Shown one piece after another: positions 11,209-23,116 of a DNA stretch of 64,000 nt. A program made the position numbers and the translations under genes. The notes beneath the pieces were generated by a model, which had not been told where the DNA came from, made no database searches, and saw only the letters and a program-made list of their open reading frames with translations. Each line of letters opens with the position of its first letter. Position 1 is the first letter of the stretch. Source of the stretch: Clytia hemisphaerica (Eukaryota > Cnidaria > Hydrozoa > Leptothecata > Clytiidae); assembly GCA_902728285.1 (NCBI GenBank), contig CACVBU010000700.1, positions 286,047 through 350,046 on the forward strand, in the 5' to 3' direction.

Positions 11209-12311
11209 TATCGTTTGTATCCCTGTATCATGTCTATCCGTCAAATCAAAAAGTGGTTCAAGCTGTCCTGCGTACGAAATTTAAGATATTCCAAAGTTGT
11301 GTTTGCGGAATAGATAAACCCTTTCTTATCTAACATATCAATGATGAGTCACATGAATTCGTAAAAAGAAATCTCGAGAGTTTTGGTTTGAGGTTGATTT
11401 TTGAACAGTGATAGAATAGTCTAGACCAATATTTTTCTTATCAGCGTCTCTTGGTATTTAATTCATTCGTGTCAGCATTTTTTCATAACAAACTGAGTGG
11501 TACCATCAACTCCCCCATTAACTCCTCCCTCGTATTTTCTTCCCCAATGATAAAAATCATATGCCCTTTTTTATAAGAACAATAAGGCTCAAAATCGTCA
11601 AAAAATAAGAGTAATTTGTATTCAATGCTGAGCTTAGAATCGCTGTACCTTATCGTCCCTGTTTACACCGGCCCTTATTGGCGTTATTTTTGGGCTCGTG
11701 GCGTAATAAGGACCGGTGTTAAAAGGGCCAAGATTTTGCAATTTTAACCTAGAAACGGCGTTAATTGTTTATCATTATTTCTCAATTTAAAGGATTTTAG
11801 ACATGATTCGAATACGAAAATTATCCATTGTTTTACTCCTATTAGCCGGCGTAAAAAGTGCCGATAAGGTAGTAAAAATCAAGTTTAATGCCTGAAAAAC
11901 CAAGCCAATTAGAACATGAGGATCAAAGTGAGAGAAAAAATAAGATCAGCTGAGTCTGGACGACAAAAATTTATCGGTCCTTAAAATAAAATAAAATTCT
12001 TAATGATAATAAGGAGTTTACCATTAGAATTTTGTATTGACCATAGGTACCGCATGAATCATAAACATGAATTTTTATTTTTTTAATCCATGACAATCGG
12101 GGTCAGATGACTTTTTGGATGTCACGAAAAAATTTGCTTTTAGAAAAGAGTCTTCTCGCATAAATATCTTTATCAAATTTTTCAAAAAAAAAATTGTACA
12201 CAGACAGTCAAATTGAGTTTTTGAGAAAACAAGATTTGTTAAAATCTAAACTTTTCAGATCAATTGAAAAGAAGGAAAGACTAAGTTAAATTTTGAGCTA
12301 TCTTCCTTTAA
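11209..12311. other. non-coding stretch with a small inverted repeat
   Basis: A compact inverted repeat at 11663-11721 has arms reading ACACCGGCCCTTATT and AATAAGGACCGGTGT with a short loop. It may be a tiny MITE or solo hairpin. No gene seen. Confidence 0.55.
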
Positions 12312-13024
12312 GGGCTCTGACCATAGTGAGTTTTTCATAATTGCCGTGTTTAAAATGTGTTTTCTGACTGGTGTAACCAACAAAACTATGGCATGTTATA
12401 CATTTTCTGTTAGACAAACTATTCCTGAATCTGAAAATTCAAAAATTGCATTGAAAAAATTTGACGAAGAAGAAAATGAAGACTTTTGCGAGGAAGAGTA
12501 TTTCAACTTTAAAGAGCTTAGTTTCGGCGAAGAAAAAACATTTTGAAAAAATTTTCGCAGTAGATGGTGTATCTTTTACCGAACAATAAAAATTTTTGTG
12601 GAAAATTTTTGTAAATGCTTCTTTGTCTCGAAATCTTCAAAATAGTGGTTTTTCATCAATTTTTCATCTGGATTTTGCTTAAAAAAACAGTCATAACTTT
12701 TGACACATCGGTTTAGAAAAATTTTCCGCAAAATTTAAAATAGTTCAATTCTTTGCGGACAGTGTAAAGAAATTTTGAAACAAAAAAGTTAATTACCCAT
12801 TAAAACTAAGCACTTTTTGTAAAAGAGGGTGATGCAACATATTATTAACATCTTTTTAAAGTTCATAACGTCATTTTTGCAATTAAATTCTTAATTACTC
12901 TTAAGGGATTCGATTAAAAAGCAATTTATAAAGGCAATTCTTTGTTAAAAGTGTTAAGGAACCTGAAATATAACTTTTATACGTTCAAATACCAAAATCA
13001 ATTTTTGGACTATGGTCAGAGCCC
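12312..13024. mobile_element. TTAA-flanked MITE, 713 bp
   Basis: The left terminus GGGCTCTGACCATAGT and right terminus ACTATGGTCAGAGCCC are inverse copies. Each is bordered by TTAA (12308-12311 and 13025-13028). TTAA target duplication is typical of piggyBac and Kolobok-type DNA transposons. No transposase frame lies inside; the short open frame at 12346-12546 looks spurious. Confidence 0.8.
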
Positions 13025-13220
13025 TTAAGGTGACAGTTACGGAAATATGAAAGAAAATCTTCAAAATTTTAAATGCCCGTGTTATCTTTAAGAGGTACCT
13101 TTGCCCACGGGAGCTTATCTTTGTGTGCTGTAAGTTGGTCCAATGTCGAAATGCCAACTTTAGACTTGTAAGTAGTTTGCTTTTACACTGTATGCCAGGG
13201 GGGAGGGTACTTAGGCAAAA

Positions 13221-13526
13221 TGGGTGCCGGGTATGTGCGAACCATAAGGTCCCTTTTTTACACCCTCGAAAGTCTCTTAAAGGATCAAAGGGGTACAACA
13301 ATCATTAAAAAGAAAATTGAGTCTCTTCAAGGGTCTAAAAATCACGAAGTTCAAAATTTCTTCTCTCAAAGGGTCGCGATTTTCCAAAATTTGGACAAAA
13401 ATCGAGTGAAAATCGCTAAAGATTTTGTGAAAAGTCTCTCTAAAATCGACAATTTTTCCTCTCTCTAAGGGTCGATTTTCGATTTTTTGCTCGGACATAC
13501 CCGTCACCTCACAAACCTAGTACCAC
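13221..13526 (+). repeat. repeat family built on CTCTCTAAGGGTC motifs, copy 1
   Basis: Starts GGGTGCCGGGTATGTG, contains four diverged units around TCTCTCTAAGGGTCG spaced by A/T-rich sequence, and ends GGACATACCCGTCACC followed by CCTAGTAC. The same start, internal motifs and end occur at 15951-16266. Both strands give open frames only because the units are stop-poor. A hAT-like MITE has inserted exactly at this copy's right end. Confidence 0.75.
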
Positions 13527-14454
13527 CAGGGATATGTTATAGCGGAGCTGGATGAAGGACGAGAATTCCTTAGCGGATTGCTTCTTTGTCTTTTCTATTG
13601 TAAACTGTTGATAATAGAAATCCATCTCTGTCCCCTTGAATGTTCTGTTTTTATAAGAAAAATGAAGTAGAGAAAGTATTCATGCAGTACGTTTGCACAT
13701 ATTTTGCTATGATGTTCCCGCTTTTCATCAAAATAATATTTGTAGAAAGCTCCAAAAGCTTCCTTGTAAATGAAATTTATTTTTATCAGCGTGTGTTATG
13801 AATTTGAGAAGCATTCATGATTTCTCTTTAAAAATTTCGGATGTAAATATTTTGACAAATATTGTTTCAATTGACTTTAAATTTTTTCCATAAGCAGACA
13901 TAACGACTTGCTATCTGAAAATATCAGTTAGAAAGTGAGGCACCCCGCGGTGTAGCGCGGTATTTCAAATGAAAAAGTACTATTTATAATCTTAGAGAAG
14001 AAACTTCTTATAACTTTACTAATGAAAACAATGTTTTTCATTTTTTTAAATTGTCATTCACCATGTTTTACAGACCCTCTTGATAATTAAAAGTTTTTAA
14101 TCGTGAACGATAAATGCAGTAGCAGAATCATTGGCTAAGAGGAAATCCAAATTTCACGAGTTTTTAATTAAAAAAGTTAAATTTCATATCAAATTTTAAT
14201 GTCAGGGACAGAGATCTACTGACAGAGATTACTGCTAAGTAATACGCCGAAAGCTGGCCAATCAGGCCGAACCTGCATTGCAGGGAAAAATCTCCCTGCA
14301 GGCGAGTTACCTGCGCCAAGCGTTAAACCAGCAGCAAAAATATCATAAACTAGACTGTGAAAAAAGTTTAACGCTTGGATTCCCAGGCTAGGACAGAGAT
14401 AGAACAAGGCTTTTTTAAATGTGCGTTATCCAGCTCCGCTATAACATATCCCTG
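13527..14454. mobile_element. hAT-like non-autonomous element, 928 bp
   Basis: The termini CAGGGATATGTTATAGCGGA and its exact inverse (TCCGCTATAACATATCCCTG) continue inward as GCTGGAT/ATCCAGC. GTACCAC is duplicated on both sides (13520-13526 and 14455-14461). CAGGG ends with a 7-8 bp duplication fit hAT elements. The interior has no transposase but has nested palindromes near 14270-14390: a GCAGGGA/TCCCTGC hairpin, and CCAAGCGTTAAAC with its inverse GTTTAACGCTTGG. Confidence 0.8.
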
Positions 14455-15449
14455 GTACCACCGGCGGACTGTATGTGATAAATAACAACGATAACGATAG
14501 CAATAATAATAGGGTAGGTAAGGGAAACTAAAGAAAGAGTGCCCAGTGGTAAAACTTCAAATCAAAACTGGAGGACAGAATCAAGTAAATCAGGACCAAA
14601 ACGGTCAAAATCTTAAAAAAGTGTATTTTTGTCAAATTTTTGCATTTTTTTGACTTTTTAGCTTAAAATCTCGCTGAAAAGACTCACTTTCAAATGATTT
14701 TTTTTTGCTTGAACATAAAGCCCAATTTAATTCCAAGAATGAGGATTTATAACTCAAACTTGGCATTACAAGAGGGCTTCACCCTCCTACATAGCCCATG
14801 TCTGATATATACGACATTGGCTTTTAAAGGGTTAAAATCAGTTTTTTTCATTTGTAATTGTGCGTAAACCCGATCAATCGCGATAGTCGGGTTCGATTTC
14901 CCGATGATTTCCCGATTTGGTTTGCGTTTGCGCTCGCACTTACTAGGATTATACTAGTACTCTTTTAAATTTTATGTTAGATATATTAAGAAAGGCTGAC
15001 CCATGACAATTGCTGGAGTTTGCAGCCGTCATTACGGCTGTTTTGTTATTACTTCAAATGACCAATTATTAAAGTATCTTATAAAAATTCCATCTCATCT
15101 GACGTTCTCCCTAAGAAGATGATAAATGAGAAAGTAGAGCATCTCAACGTTATCTCAAGAAGTTCGATGATCTACCTTGATTCAACCATGTAGATTGAAG
15201 ACGGTGTTCTAGTAGCCCCCTACGTAGGTAGCCATTCCTGAATCCAGGTCAACATTAGTTATAAGCCCACATCAGTTATAAACTCACATTAGTTTGAACT
15301 CATCTGTATAGTTAGCGCAAGAAACAGCCCGACCTGTGTAAAATAAAGTGTAAAAAAAACGAAATTGTACACATAAAAGTACATTCGCTCTCCGTGGAGA
15401 AGGAAACTTCAAATCTTGTAATACATAAACAATATTGCTCTTGATGAAG
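14455..15449. other. non-coding stretch
   Basis: No supported gene, RNA or clear repeat structure seen. Confidence 0.5.
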
Positions 15450-15950
15450 CAAAAATCTTAGCCCTTACGCGTCCTTACATCCAACAAAGCACGTGGTTGG
15501 GATGACATCTTGTGATGACGTCTTGGCCGGGTGTACCTCAAGGCTTCTAGGACCCCAATTCTTTCTGATATATATTAGCGACCTCCCAGTAGGAATTATT
15601 TCCATTTTGCCGATGACTCATCAATATTATCCCTTACTTATCCTAGATCATATTCGCAAACCCCCTTCTCATAGACCCACTGAAAACCCTTCCCACTGGA
15701 AAAATTAAGTATTAAGAAAAGTATTCGCTGTTCAAACAGCGAATGCAGAAGTTTAGCGAGTCGGATCAATATGGGAAATGTCTTTCAACCCTGATCCATC
15801 TAAACAGGCTGTTAAAGTGTACTTCACACGGATAGGAGAAATCCATCTGATCCTCCAGAAGTTTATTTTAACAACGCAGCCACTGCTCATCAAGTTCATC
15901 AAGAACAACCTGTTCTCATACTTGATCATCTTGATAAAGATATTAAAAAA

Positions 15951-16266
15951 GTGCTGGGTATGTGTGTACGGTAAGGGTCGGGTTTTTACCTTTCAAAGTC
16001 TTTCTAAAGGTCGGAAAAATCAGAAAGTTTTAAATTAGTCTCTCTAAGGGTCAGTAAATTCACAATTTTTTAGGAAAGTTTTTGATTTCGAGAGAAAAAA
16101 ATTGTAAAAAAGTCTCTCTAAGGGTATGATTTTTTTCTAAAATGGATGAAAACTTTTCAAAAAAGTCTCTCTAAGAGTCACCTTTTCGGCAATAAGCAGT
16201 CTCTCTAAGGGTCGGTTTTCGGAGGTCCCGTCCGGACATACCTCTCATCCGCTAACCCTAGTACCC
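15951..16266 (+). repeat. CTCTCTAAGGGTC repeat family, copy 2, inside the LINE
   Basis: Starts GTGCTGGGTATGTG and has several units around GTCTCTCTAAGGGTC. It ends GGACATACCTCTCATCC followed by CCTAGTAC, matching copy 1 at 13221-13526. It lies between the RT and C-terminal parts of the decayed LINE and so inserted after that LINE. Confidence 0.75.
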
Positions 16267-16299
16267 CTTTCCCCCGGGTTCCTATCTACATTATCGGTC

Positions 16300-16540
16300 A
16301 AAATATATTGAGAATTTTGGTTTTAATTCTTCGTTTTTAGCATTTAAAAGTTCGGGCGAGAAAGTGGCTTTTGAGCTATTTGTTAGATTTAATCGAATAA
16401 ATATTTCAATTTGGGTGGGGTTTATAGACTTCCAGGCTATATTCTGAGCCATATTGGACCATTCTTAAACTTTTGGATCCTAAGGTCTTAAGTCTCGTGT
16501 TAAAACTCTACCCTTCCAACCTAAGTTAGAGCGCTTCCAA
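16300..16540 (-). repeat. dispersed repeat, inverted relative of 7400-7660
   Basis: The reverse complement shares several ordered blocks with 7400-7660. It lies between two LINE fragments and is a second nested insertion. Confidence 0.65.
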
Positions 16541-17166
16541 ATCGGTTGTGGCTACTAGTATTTTGTGGGAATTTCCCTTTTTTCTCAAATATTACGGCCG
16601 GTATTGTAATGGAGATATTGTGTATGATCGTCCTGGTAATTCAACCTTTTCTGAAAAATTAGAGTCAGTTCAATATGATGCTTGTCTTGTGATAACTGGA
16701 TGGTTCAGAGGAACATACAGAAAATAATTATCTTGAGCTAGGTCTTGAAGGCCTGGCAAACGGGCGTTTAAGTCGAAGACTATTGTATATTTTTATAAAA
16801 TATAATCAATGGCTTTGAGCCTGCTTATCTTTAAATTCTTCCTCTTCCCCAGAGAGTGGAGGAGGGAAGTAGGGCAGGGCGGAGGATATAGCCTCTATTT
16901 GAGGCACCATTTTGTAAAACTTTTTCCCCCTTTTGCATAATATGAATGAAATAACCTGGACGGAAATATGCGGAATCTTTCTATTTCAGCATTCAAGCAA
17001 ACGATTCGTGAATTTTTTTAGACCTAGCGCTAACTCAGTTTTCAGAGTTGCTGACAAGCGATGGCTTGGTTCTTCTTAACCGATTAAGGGTTGGTTTCAG
17101 TCATCTTCAGGACCACAAACTTAGACATAGCTTTACAGACACAATCGACCCCTTATGCCAGGCCAA

Positions 17167-17456
17167 TCTCGCACTTATTTCTACCATATGTGTAGATATG
17201 TAAACATCCCTTATTTCATACCCTAGCCCTAACCCTAACTATCAAAGAACGAAACGACATATTTTGCCGTCCACAACCCCGACCGAAAGTGACTGTACCA
17301 CCTCTACCGATTCATTCGCCTTCGTTTATCACGGGAATTAACTGCATGTGGTTTAAAATTACGCATGCGCATAAGTCTTTATATTAAGCATTTACCGTAT
17401 CTACACATATGGTGGATTGACGGATGTTTACACATATGGTAGAAATAAGTGTGAGA
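17167..17456. mobile_element. MITE with ~27-bp inverted termini inside the LINE tail
   Basis: The left arm CTCGCACTTATTTCTACC plus ATATGTGTA is mirrored at 17429-17456. The element splits the LINE tail exactly between its DPLC and VETTKRF segments. The interior contains TACCATATG/CATATGGTA palindromes and a short CCCTAA-type run (17221-17240). Confidence 0.75.
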
Positions 17457-17589
17457 ATGTGTTGTCGAAGTAATTATGTAGAAACAACAAAGCGTTTCCT
17501 TGCGTATTGCTCTGATTACTTCATTACTACGGGATTACTACATCTTACCAAAGAAGCAAAAAGTAAAAAAATAAGCAGCTATTTGAAAA

Positions 17590-18880
17590 CTATCTTGTTA
17601 TTGATGCACGTATGGAACTTGTAGAGGTAAAACTAAAACACCAAAAACGCCCTACAAGACGATCTTCTAAACTTTTACTTCATGCTCAAAAACGTCTAGA
17701 CGATGCCTACCTTAATGCCGAAAAATTGTTCATTCAAGGTAAAATAGACTCTATTTCCAACCTTCATGTATCGAACCAACATACTGCATGGAAGATAATA
17801 AATGAACTAACCGGACGAAAAGACCACCCCTCTATTCAGCTGGAAAGGAGGCTCTCCAGAGAAACGAAGGGACAACTGGCTAAATCATTTTAGATCTCTA
17901 CTCGGTAAAACACCTGTTCTTACTTCTTAATGCAGAAGCGCTTCCCTTAACTCAAATTTCTGCTGAGCTTGACATTTCCACTTCTCCTTTTACAAAAGAC
18001 GAGCTCGTAACATGCATCAAACTTTTTTCCAACAACAAATCTTCTGAAAACGCTGCAAAAAAGGCTTCGGACACGTACGGCTATTATTATATAAAGATAC
18101 GTAAAAAAAATGATGGTCATGAAATATTTTAGAACCAATAATCGACGCACTTGACAAAGATTCCGGTGTCCGTCTGATCGGTATTGGAGAAGTTCTACGA
18201 ATAATAGTAGGAGAAGTTGTCATCACCATTAAACCGGACATTCTGAACAGTGTAGGTTCCCTACAATTGTGCACTGTACAATTTGTGCACTCGACTACCA
18301 GCTGGCAGTGAAACAGCAGTGAATAACATGAAAATATCTTTTAGGGGCAAGAGACTGATACACTACTCCTCAAGACTCCTCGTTGATACAGATCAATTCA
18401 TCCCGGCAATTCATGCATTCAATTCCCTGAAGCGAAAAGTATGCTTCATAACATCAAGTATATCTGCCCACCAATGTTGACGTACGTATGTAAGAATTGT
18501 TACCTGCTGCCTCAAGATTTTTCATTCCAGGGAACAATCAAGCTTTCTCATCTGTAGAAGGTACAACACAAGGCGAGTTTTTCCGATGCTCCCCCTCGTC
18601 TTAGACGGCAGTTTTTCAGCTGTTGCATGCAGACGCTATCTTTGTGGTGCTGGTTCTCTTCCAAATCTTCAGAAATGGTGAGCCAGGATTGAACAAACTT
18701 TTTTCGGATACTTCCCAAAGACATCAAAATGATACCATCGGTAGTTAAAGACGAAAAGATGGAAGAAGCCAAAGTGATGTTTGCAGACACTACTAATCTA
18801 AAGAGCATCGTGTGTGTTATATTTGCGAGAAGCTTCATCGGAAAACAAGACGGGCTTCATGGTTGATAAATGGATCTCTG
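17590..18880 (+). pseudogene. decayed LINE reverse transcriptase, second copy
   Basis: Starts with an endonuclease-RT linker ending in WKIINELTGRK (17610-17830) and changes frame into SPEKRRDNWLNHFRSLLG at about 17848-17900. Then come PFTKDELVTCIKLFSNNKSS (about 17985-18045), LIGIGEVLRIIVG (18177-18215), LNSVGSLQLCT (18243-18274), a diverged AGSETAVNNMK (about 18300) and AFNSLKRKV (18414-18440). IGVGEVLRR and SVGSLQL are hallmark blocks of a common animal LINE RT. At least four frame changes and the lack of a clear FADD box show it is dead. It belongs to a different subfamily from the fragment at 15450-17530. Confidence 0.72.
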
Positions 18881-20537
18881 CATAAAAAAACAAAACATTG
18901 ACAACGATTTGTCAGAAGATCTCAAAAGAGAAAATATTAACAAATTTATTCGCGCTGTGATACTTACGGTAGTACTCCCAGGTGCCGAATAAACGTCCCC
19001 CCCCCCCCGCTTGTCAATTTTTCGATTTTTTTTCAACCCCCCCCCTCCCGTTTATTAATTTTTGAAAAAATTCCCAGCTACCAAAAGGAAAGTTGTTTTA
19101 CTCTAAAAAACCTAATTTATTTGGCACCTGAGAGTATTCGCCATGCTTCACACTTCACGTGCGTTATCATGAATACGAAAATTCAAGAAAGTAGTCCGGG
19201 CGGGAGGTGAATATCTTCCGCCGCGCCCCACCACCCCCACAGATGGTAAAAATAAAAAATCTCTTCTTTGCTTTTCAATGCATGAAAGTCATAAGACAAG
19301 CCGATTTTATTTTGAAAAAAAAACTTTCGGTTTCTTCATCTACGATTCTTGCAGGTTTTGGCAGGTTCCTTTTTCTTATTCATGTCTTTGAATATGTTTG
19401 TTGATTTTTAAAAAAAATTTCCATTTTATATTGCTATGTTTTAGGTAGTTCACATTACAGTAGTTCCAGTTTGCAGAGTGTGGCGTTTGCTCGAGTAGTC
19501 GAGATCGCGAGTGCACAACTTGGCAAAATTTGAGATTTTCCAGGTGCATGTTCAGACAGTTTTTTAACCTCAAGTGCAGAATTCAGCTATTTTTCCCTCA
19601 AGTGCAGCTAATTTTAGCAATTATTTGCCGTTTTGGGTGAAGTTCTGTGCACCTTTTTCGGAAAAAAATTTTAATCAGGTGCGTCTTCCAGAGCCGTTCG
19701 TAAAAAATTGTTTGGTTCCCGTCACCCGACAGTGTAGACCTAAAGCTCTAAAAAAGCAACTAATAACATGAAAACCAGAATATGATTCTTCAATGGGAAT
19801 CAAAACTATAAAGTGTATTTACAAACATCAATTTGTCAGATCTAACAAAATTAATAACCGCACTGTCATCATTGACAATAAAACAAACGATTTTCTGTCA
19901 AGAGCCTTGTAAACATTCCAACAACTTCCATCGAAATGATCTATCACAGCTCAGTCTACCATTTTTAGCGCGGTCCAAGGATTGAGCCGAGAACGCTCCG
20001 CGAACTCCTGCGCGGGTGAAAACTTCAATCTGTCAATCATTTTCTCAAGCGAAGAGTACGCGAAGCGATTCTAGCTTTACGATAGTGCCACGGGACATCA
20101 ATGGATAGTATTACATAGTATTCAATCATCATTATCCCTTTATTTTCATTCCTAGAACTTTTGCAAAAAAAAGGAAAAATAGAAAAGTTGTATTTTTTAC
20201 TGCTCTATTCACATACTGAATTTGAAAGATCTTCTATGTGGCGTTTTTTTGCAAACTTCAAAAACTGATTTTTGTCCCGCCTTTGCGGGACTTTGGCTTA
20301 AGTGCTTGAGTGCAGCATAGGGTACAAAGTCCAAACATGCGTTTCCCGTAATTTTTGTATGAAGAGTTAGGTCTATACTGCCCGACCGACCGTGATTTCT
20401 ACTGAAAAATTAGAGTCGGAGAGTCGGAAACCATTTTTCCTGAGAGCTGAAACTTCACCATCACCCTCCTTGTTTTCTTTTTTGAGAGAAAGAGCAAACT
20501 CTAATCTCGTCCAAAAAAAACAATTCAAAACCCCTTA
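18881..20537. other. non-coding stretch with a C-rich hairpin element and repeat pieces
   Basis: Contains the hairpin element at 18969-19139. A stretch at about 19680-19740 (GCCGTTCGTAAAAAATTG) recurs inverted at 22325-22385. No gene supported. Confidence 0.5.
18969..19139. mobile_element. short MITE with C-run core
   Basis: Inverted arms around ACTCCCAGGTGCCGAATAAA (18969-18993) and TTTATTTGGCACCTGAGAGT (19116-19139) enclose long C runs (about 18996-19008 and 19039-19048). A relative with the same AATAAACG-C-run layout lies at about 44130-44215. Confidence 0.65.
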
Positions 20538-21271
20538 ATAGACCTTTTCGCCTTTCCGTCCGCCATCTTGAATTGTATGCAAAAATACAGGAACGAAAAT
20601 GCTGTGGTTGGATTTAGTTGAAATGTATGCAAAACATATGCAAGTTTACACAAAGATTAAAAAGACAACAAAGCATCTTATAAATAAATATTATAATCAT
20701 TAGAACAATAAAAGATGGAATTTCTTAATCCAAAAGGAAATATTTACAGAACAACAAAAGCCTTTTAGGAATTTGTTCTTAAAGACATTGCATATTCTGT
20801 TTTCATGCCATTAAAAAATTCCACGAAGACGGAGTACACACATCAAACTTTCAAAACACGCAAACTGAAAGCAGTAATTATGACGTCACACTTTATCAAT
20901 GTTTTGATTTGATCATTTGGCGGCTCTATTCCCAGGAGAATAATTTGCCGTCAGCCAAATAAGGATTGTTTTTTACTTTCGCGGGTGATTTTTCAGTTTG
21001 AGATTCTGTCTAATGTTATGGTCTTTTGAAGTGCTTGTTCTAAGAGATGAGTGAATATAATTGTTTTTAGTTTTCAAGAGAAGCAAATTTAATCTTTTTT
21101 CTACAAGATTACACTTTAATATAATGCAAATTATGCATACAAGTTTTTATTTAATACTTTCTTTTTGCATATGTTTTGCATACTTTCTAAGGGAATTTCA
21201 CCACGGCAATTCGGCCACCATAATTTTTGCATACAATTCAATATGGCGGATGGAAAGGCGAAAAGGTCTAT
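20538..21271. mobile_element. TA-flanked TIR element, 734 bp (empty-site copy)
   Basis: The left end ATAGACCTTTTCGCCTTTCC and the right end GGAAAGGCGAAAAGGTCTAT are exact inverses. Similarity continues inward to about 45 bp (CGCCAT, GAATTGTATGCAAAAAT). TA borders both ends. There is no transposase frame. Its left two-thirds is duplicated at 59635-60713, where a further 607-bp element has inserted. Confidence 0.85.
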
Positions 21272-22542
21272 TAGGGTGCGCACTCGTCGGGATTTTTTGC
21301 GTGGAACGAGGAAGAATTTACAAAAATGAACTTCAAGGCATTAGTACTTACCTATAAATCATCCAAATGTGTTCATTCTTTTTTTTAAATCAATCAGGAA
21401 TTATCAGGGAAACAAGTAAAAAAAACTGCATCAAGGTATCTATTTTCTTTCCAAAGATATTCATGTTTTTCGACGCCAAACGGAAAATTCTCGACCCACA
21501 TTGAAACAAATGACTGTCGCTATTGAGCTGGTTCATCTTTTCAATCACGGTTTTTTTAGTAAACCCAGGGTAAGATTAGGCTACAATCTATCACAACCTG
21601 CTTTATTTGAAAATCTACAGGCCGTCTGGAATTTCGAAAAATAAGAATAAATTGCGATTTTTTAACAAGATTGCAGATTTTTTATTTAAGCACCATACAC
21701 CATCTGAAAGCTGAGGATTTCAGCTTTCTAGTGGTGAAATTTGTTTTTAGCTATCATTTCCAGCTCATTAGCGATAAGCTAAAGTTTAACAGTCATCAGG
21801 CCGATTTTCAGACCACACCGGCAAAACTCCCCACACCCCGCCACACAGAAGACTAGATTTCATCCGCCATTTTTGGCGCGATTTTGGTGCTTCCGAAAAT
21901 TATTTCTTGCTGGCGTGGTGTAAGGAGGCGATTCTTTGAAAAGGTGATTTTTTTGTGTTTTGAAAATGGAATAACTTTGGGAATACTTAACCAATTTTAA
22001 TAAATGACCCCTCATTTTTCTCACAAAGGTAAGGACTTTCAAATGAAATTAGTTTGGTTTTTTAAAATTGAGGGGAAAATTTTGTCCTGTCCACCCTACC
22101 TTAATTCCCGATTTTTCCCAATTTTCCCGATTTTCAAGTCCGATTTTTCATTGCGGACCATATGGAAGCATCAAAACAAAAAAGCGGAGCTTTTGTGAAG
22201 CGAAAAAGAGGCTTAGGGCGATCAAACGTTTGTTTACCACCCTTTTCCAAGGAAAATTCCGCCCTCTTGGACTGTTTCGTTCAAACAGAAAATATTTTTC
22301 GCCCGACTGACCGACCGACCAACCCACTTTTTGATGGTTGGAATGACGGGAACTAAGGGATTTTTTACGAACGGCCCAGTGTGGAACTTGGTATTTCCGA
22401 ATTTTTCCTCATGTAGCTTTGCCATACTCTGCAAACTGGATTACAGCCAGGTCAGGCCAAACCAATTCTTTGCTTTGTTTAAATGTAAAGTTTTAAAACT
22501 TGCAAGTGAATAATAAACCTCTAATTATGTGCTTGAAAAGAG
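21272..22542. other. non-coding stretch with dispersed-repeat pieces
   Basis: 21955-22025 recurs inverted at 57463-57530 (shared AAAATGAGGGGTCATTTA). 22325-22385 recurs inverted near 19680-19740. Overlapping open frames at 22004-22513 on both strands lack domains and fall in this repeat, so no gene is called. Confidence 0.55.
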
Positions 22543-23116
22543 AAAAAAATCCGTAGTGGAACACACGCGAATGTCTGGAACGAAGAAGGCCAAATTAGTG
22601 GGAAAACGATGGAGCATTTGACGTCATTTTGAATGAAAACAAAAAAATTAGAAAGGGCGTGCTATCAGTGAAAGTAATCGTGACATGTTATGACAGAAAG
22701 TATGATTGATAAACTTGGTGGAGTTATCAAAACATAATTTGTCATTTGATTTGAGTTTAATGAACCGCGTATTAAAAAATACACGATTTCTCTTTTGCAC
22801 TGAGTAGACTTTTAAATCCAAATATGAAAAAAATCCGTAGTGGAACACGCGCGAGTGTCCGGAACGAATAAGACCAAATTAGTGCCAAAACAATGGAGCG
22901 TTTGACGTCACTCGCGCGACAAGTTACACTTTCGCTATTTGTTATAATCCCATTGGGCGATAGGCGGTTGGGCGGCAGGGGTTCTCTAATTCTCCATTCG
23001 GCGTCCGGTCATTCTGAATAAAACAAAAAGTTAAAAAGGGCGCGCTATCAGTGAAAGTTATCGTGACATGTTATGACAGAAAGTATGATTGATAAACTTG
23101 GTGGAGTTATCAAAAC
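22543..23116. repeat. direct duplication, units at 22543-22733 and 22827-23116
   Basis: Both units start AAAAAAATCCGTAGTGGAAC and end GGTGGAGTTATCAAAACA. They share the TGACATGTTATGACAGAAAG block. The second unit carries about 95 extra bases (about 22909-23003, including GGCGATAGGCGGTTGGGCGG). Confidence 0.85.

Larger units (their letters stand above)
15450..17530 (+). pseudogene. decayed LINE ORF2 (RT to C-terminus) with nested insertions
   Basis: Fragments of one non-LTR reverse transcriptase appear in order, in different frames. GVPQG, then LGPQFFLIYISDLP, is at about 15530-15590. The catalytic FADD box is at 15605-15618. MSFNPDPSKQ is at 15778. VYDRPGNSTF and ITGWFRGT are at about 16620-16715, with YLELGLEGL just after. 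NRLRVGFSHLQDHKLRHSFTDTIDPLC-type tail sequence is at about 17075-17160, and a VETTKRFLAYCS tail piece is at 17476-17520. These blocks are typical of CR1/L2/Jockey-type LINE C-termini. The reading is broken by a frameshift in the GVPQG region and by three inserted repeats (15951-16266, about 16300-16560, 17167-17456). It is non-functional. Confidence 0.8.

Noticed and set aside
12346-12546. 66-codon plus frame with an acidic C-terminus
   Set aside because: Lies inside the TTAA-flanked MITE and has no relatives I recognise.
17221-17240. Telomere-like CCCTAA run
   Set aside because: Only about three imperfect units inside a MITE; too short to be a telomere or a meaningful interstitial array.
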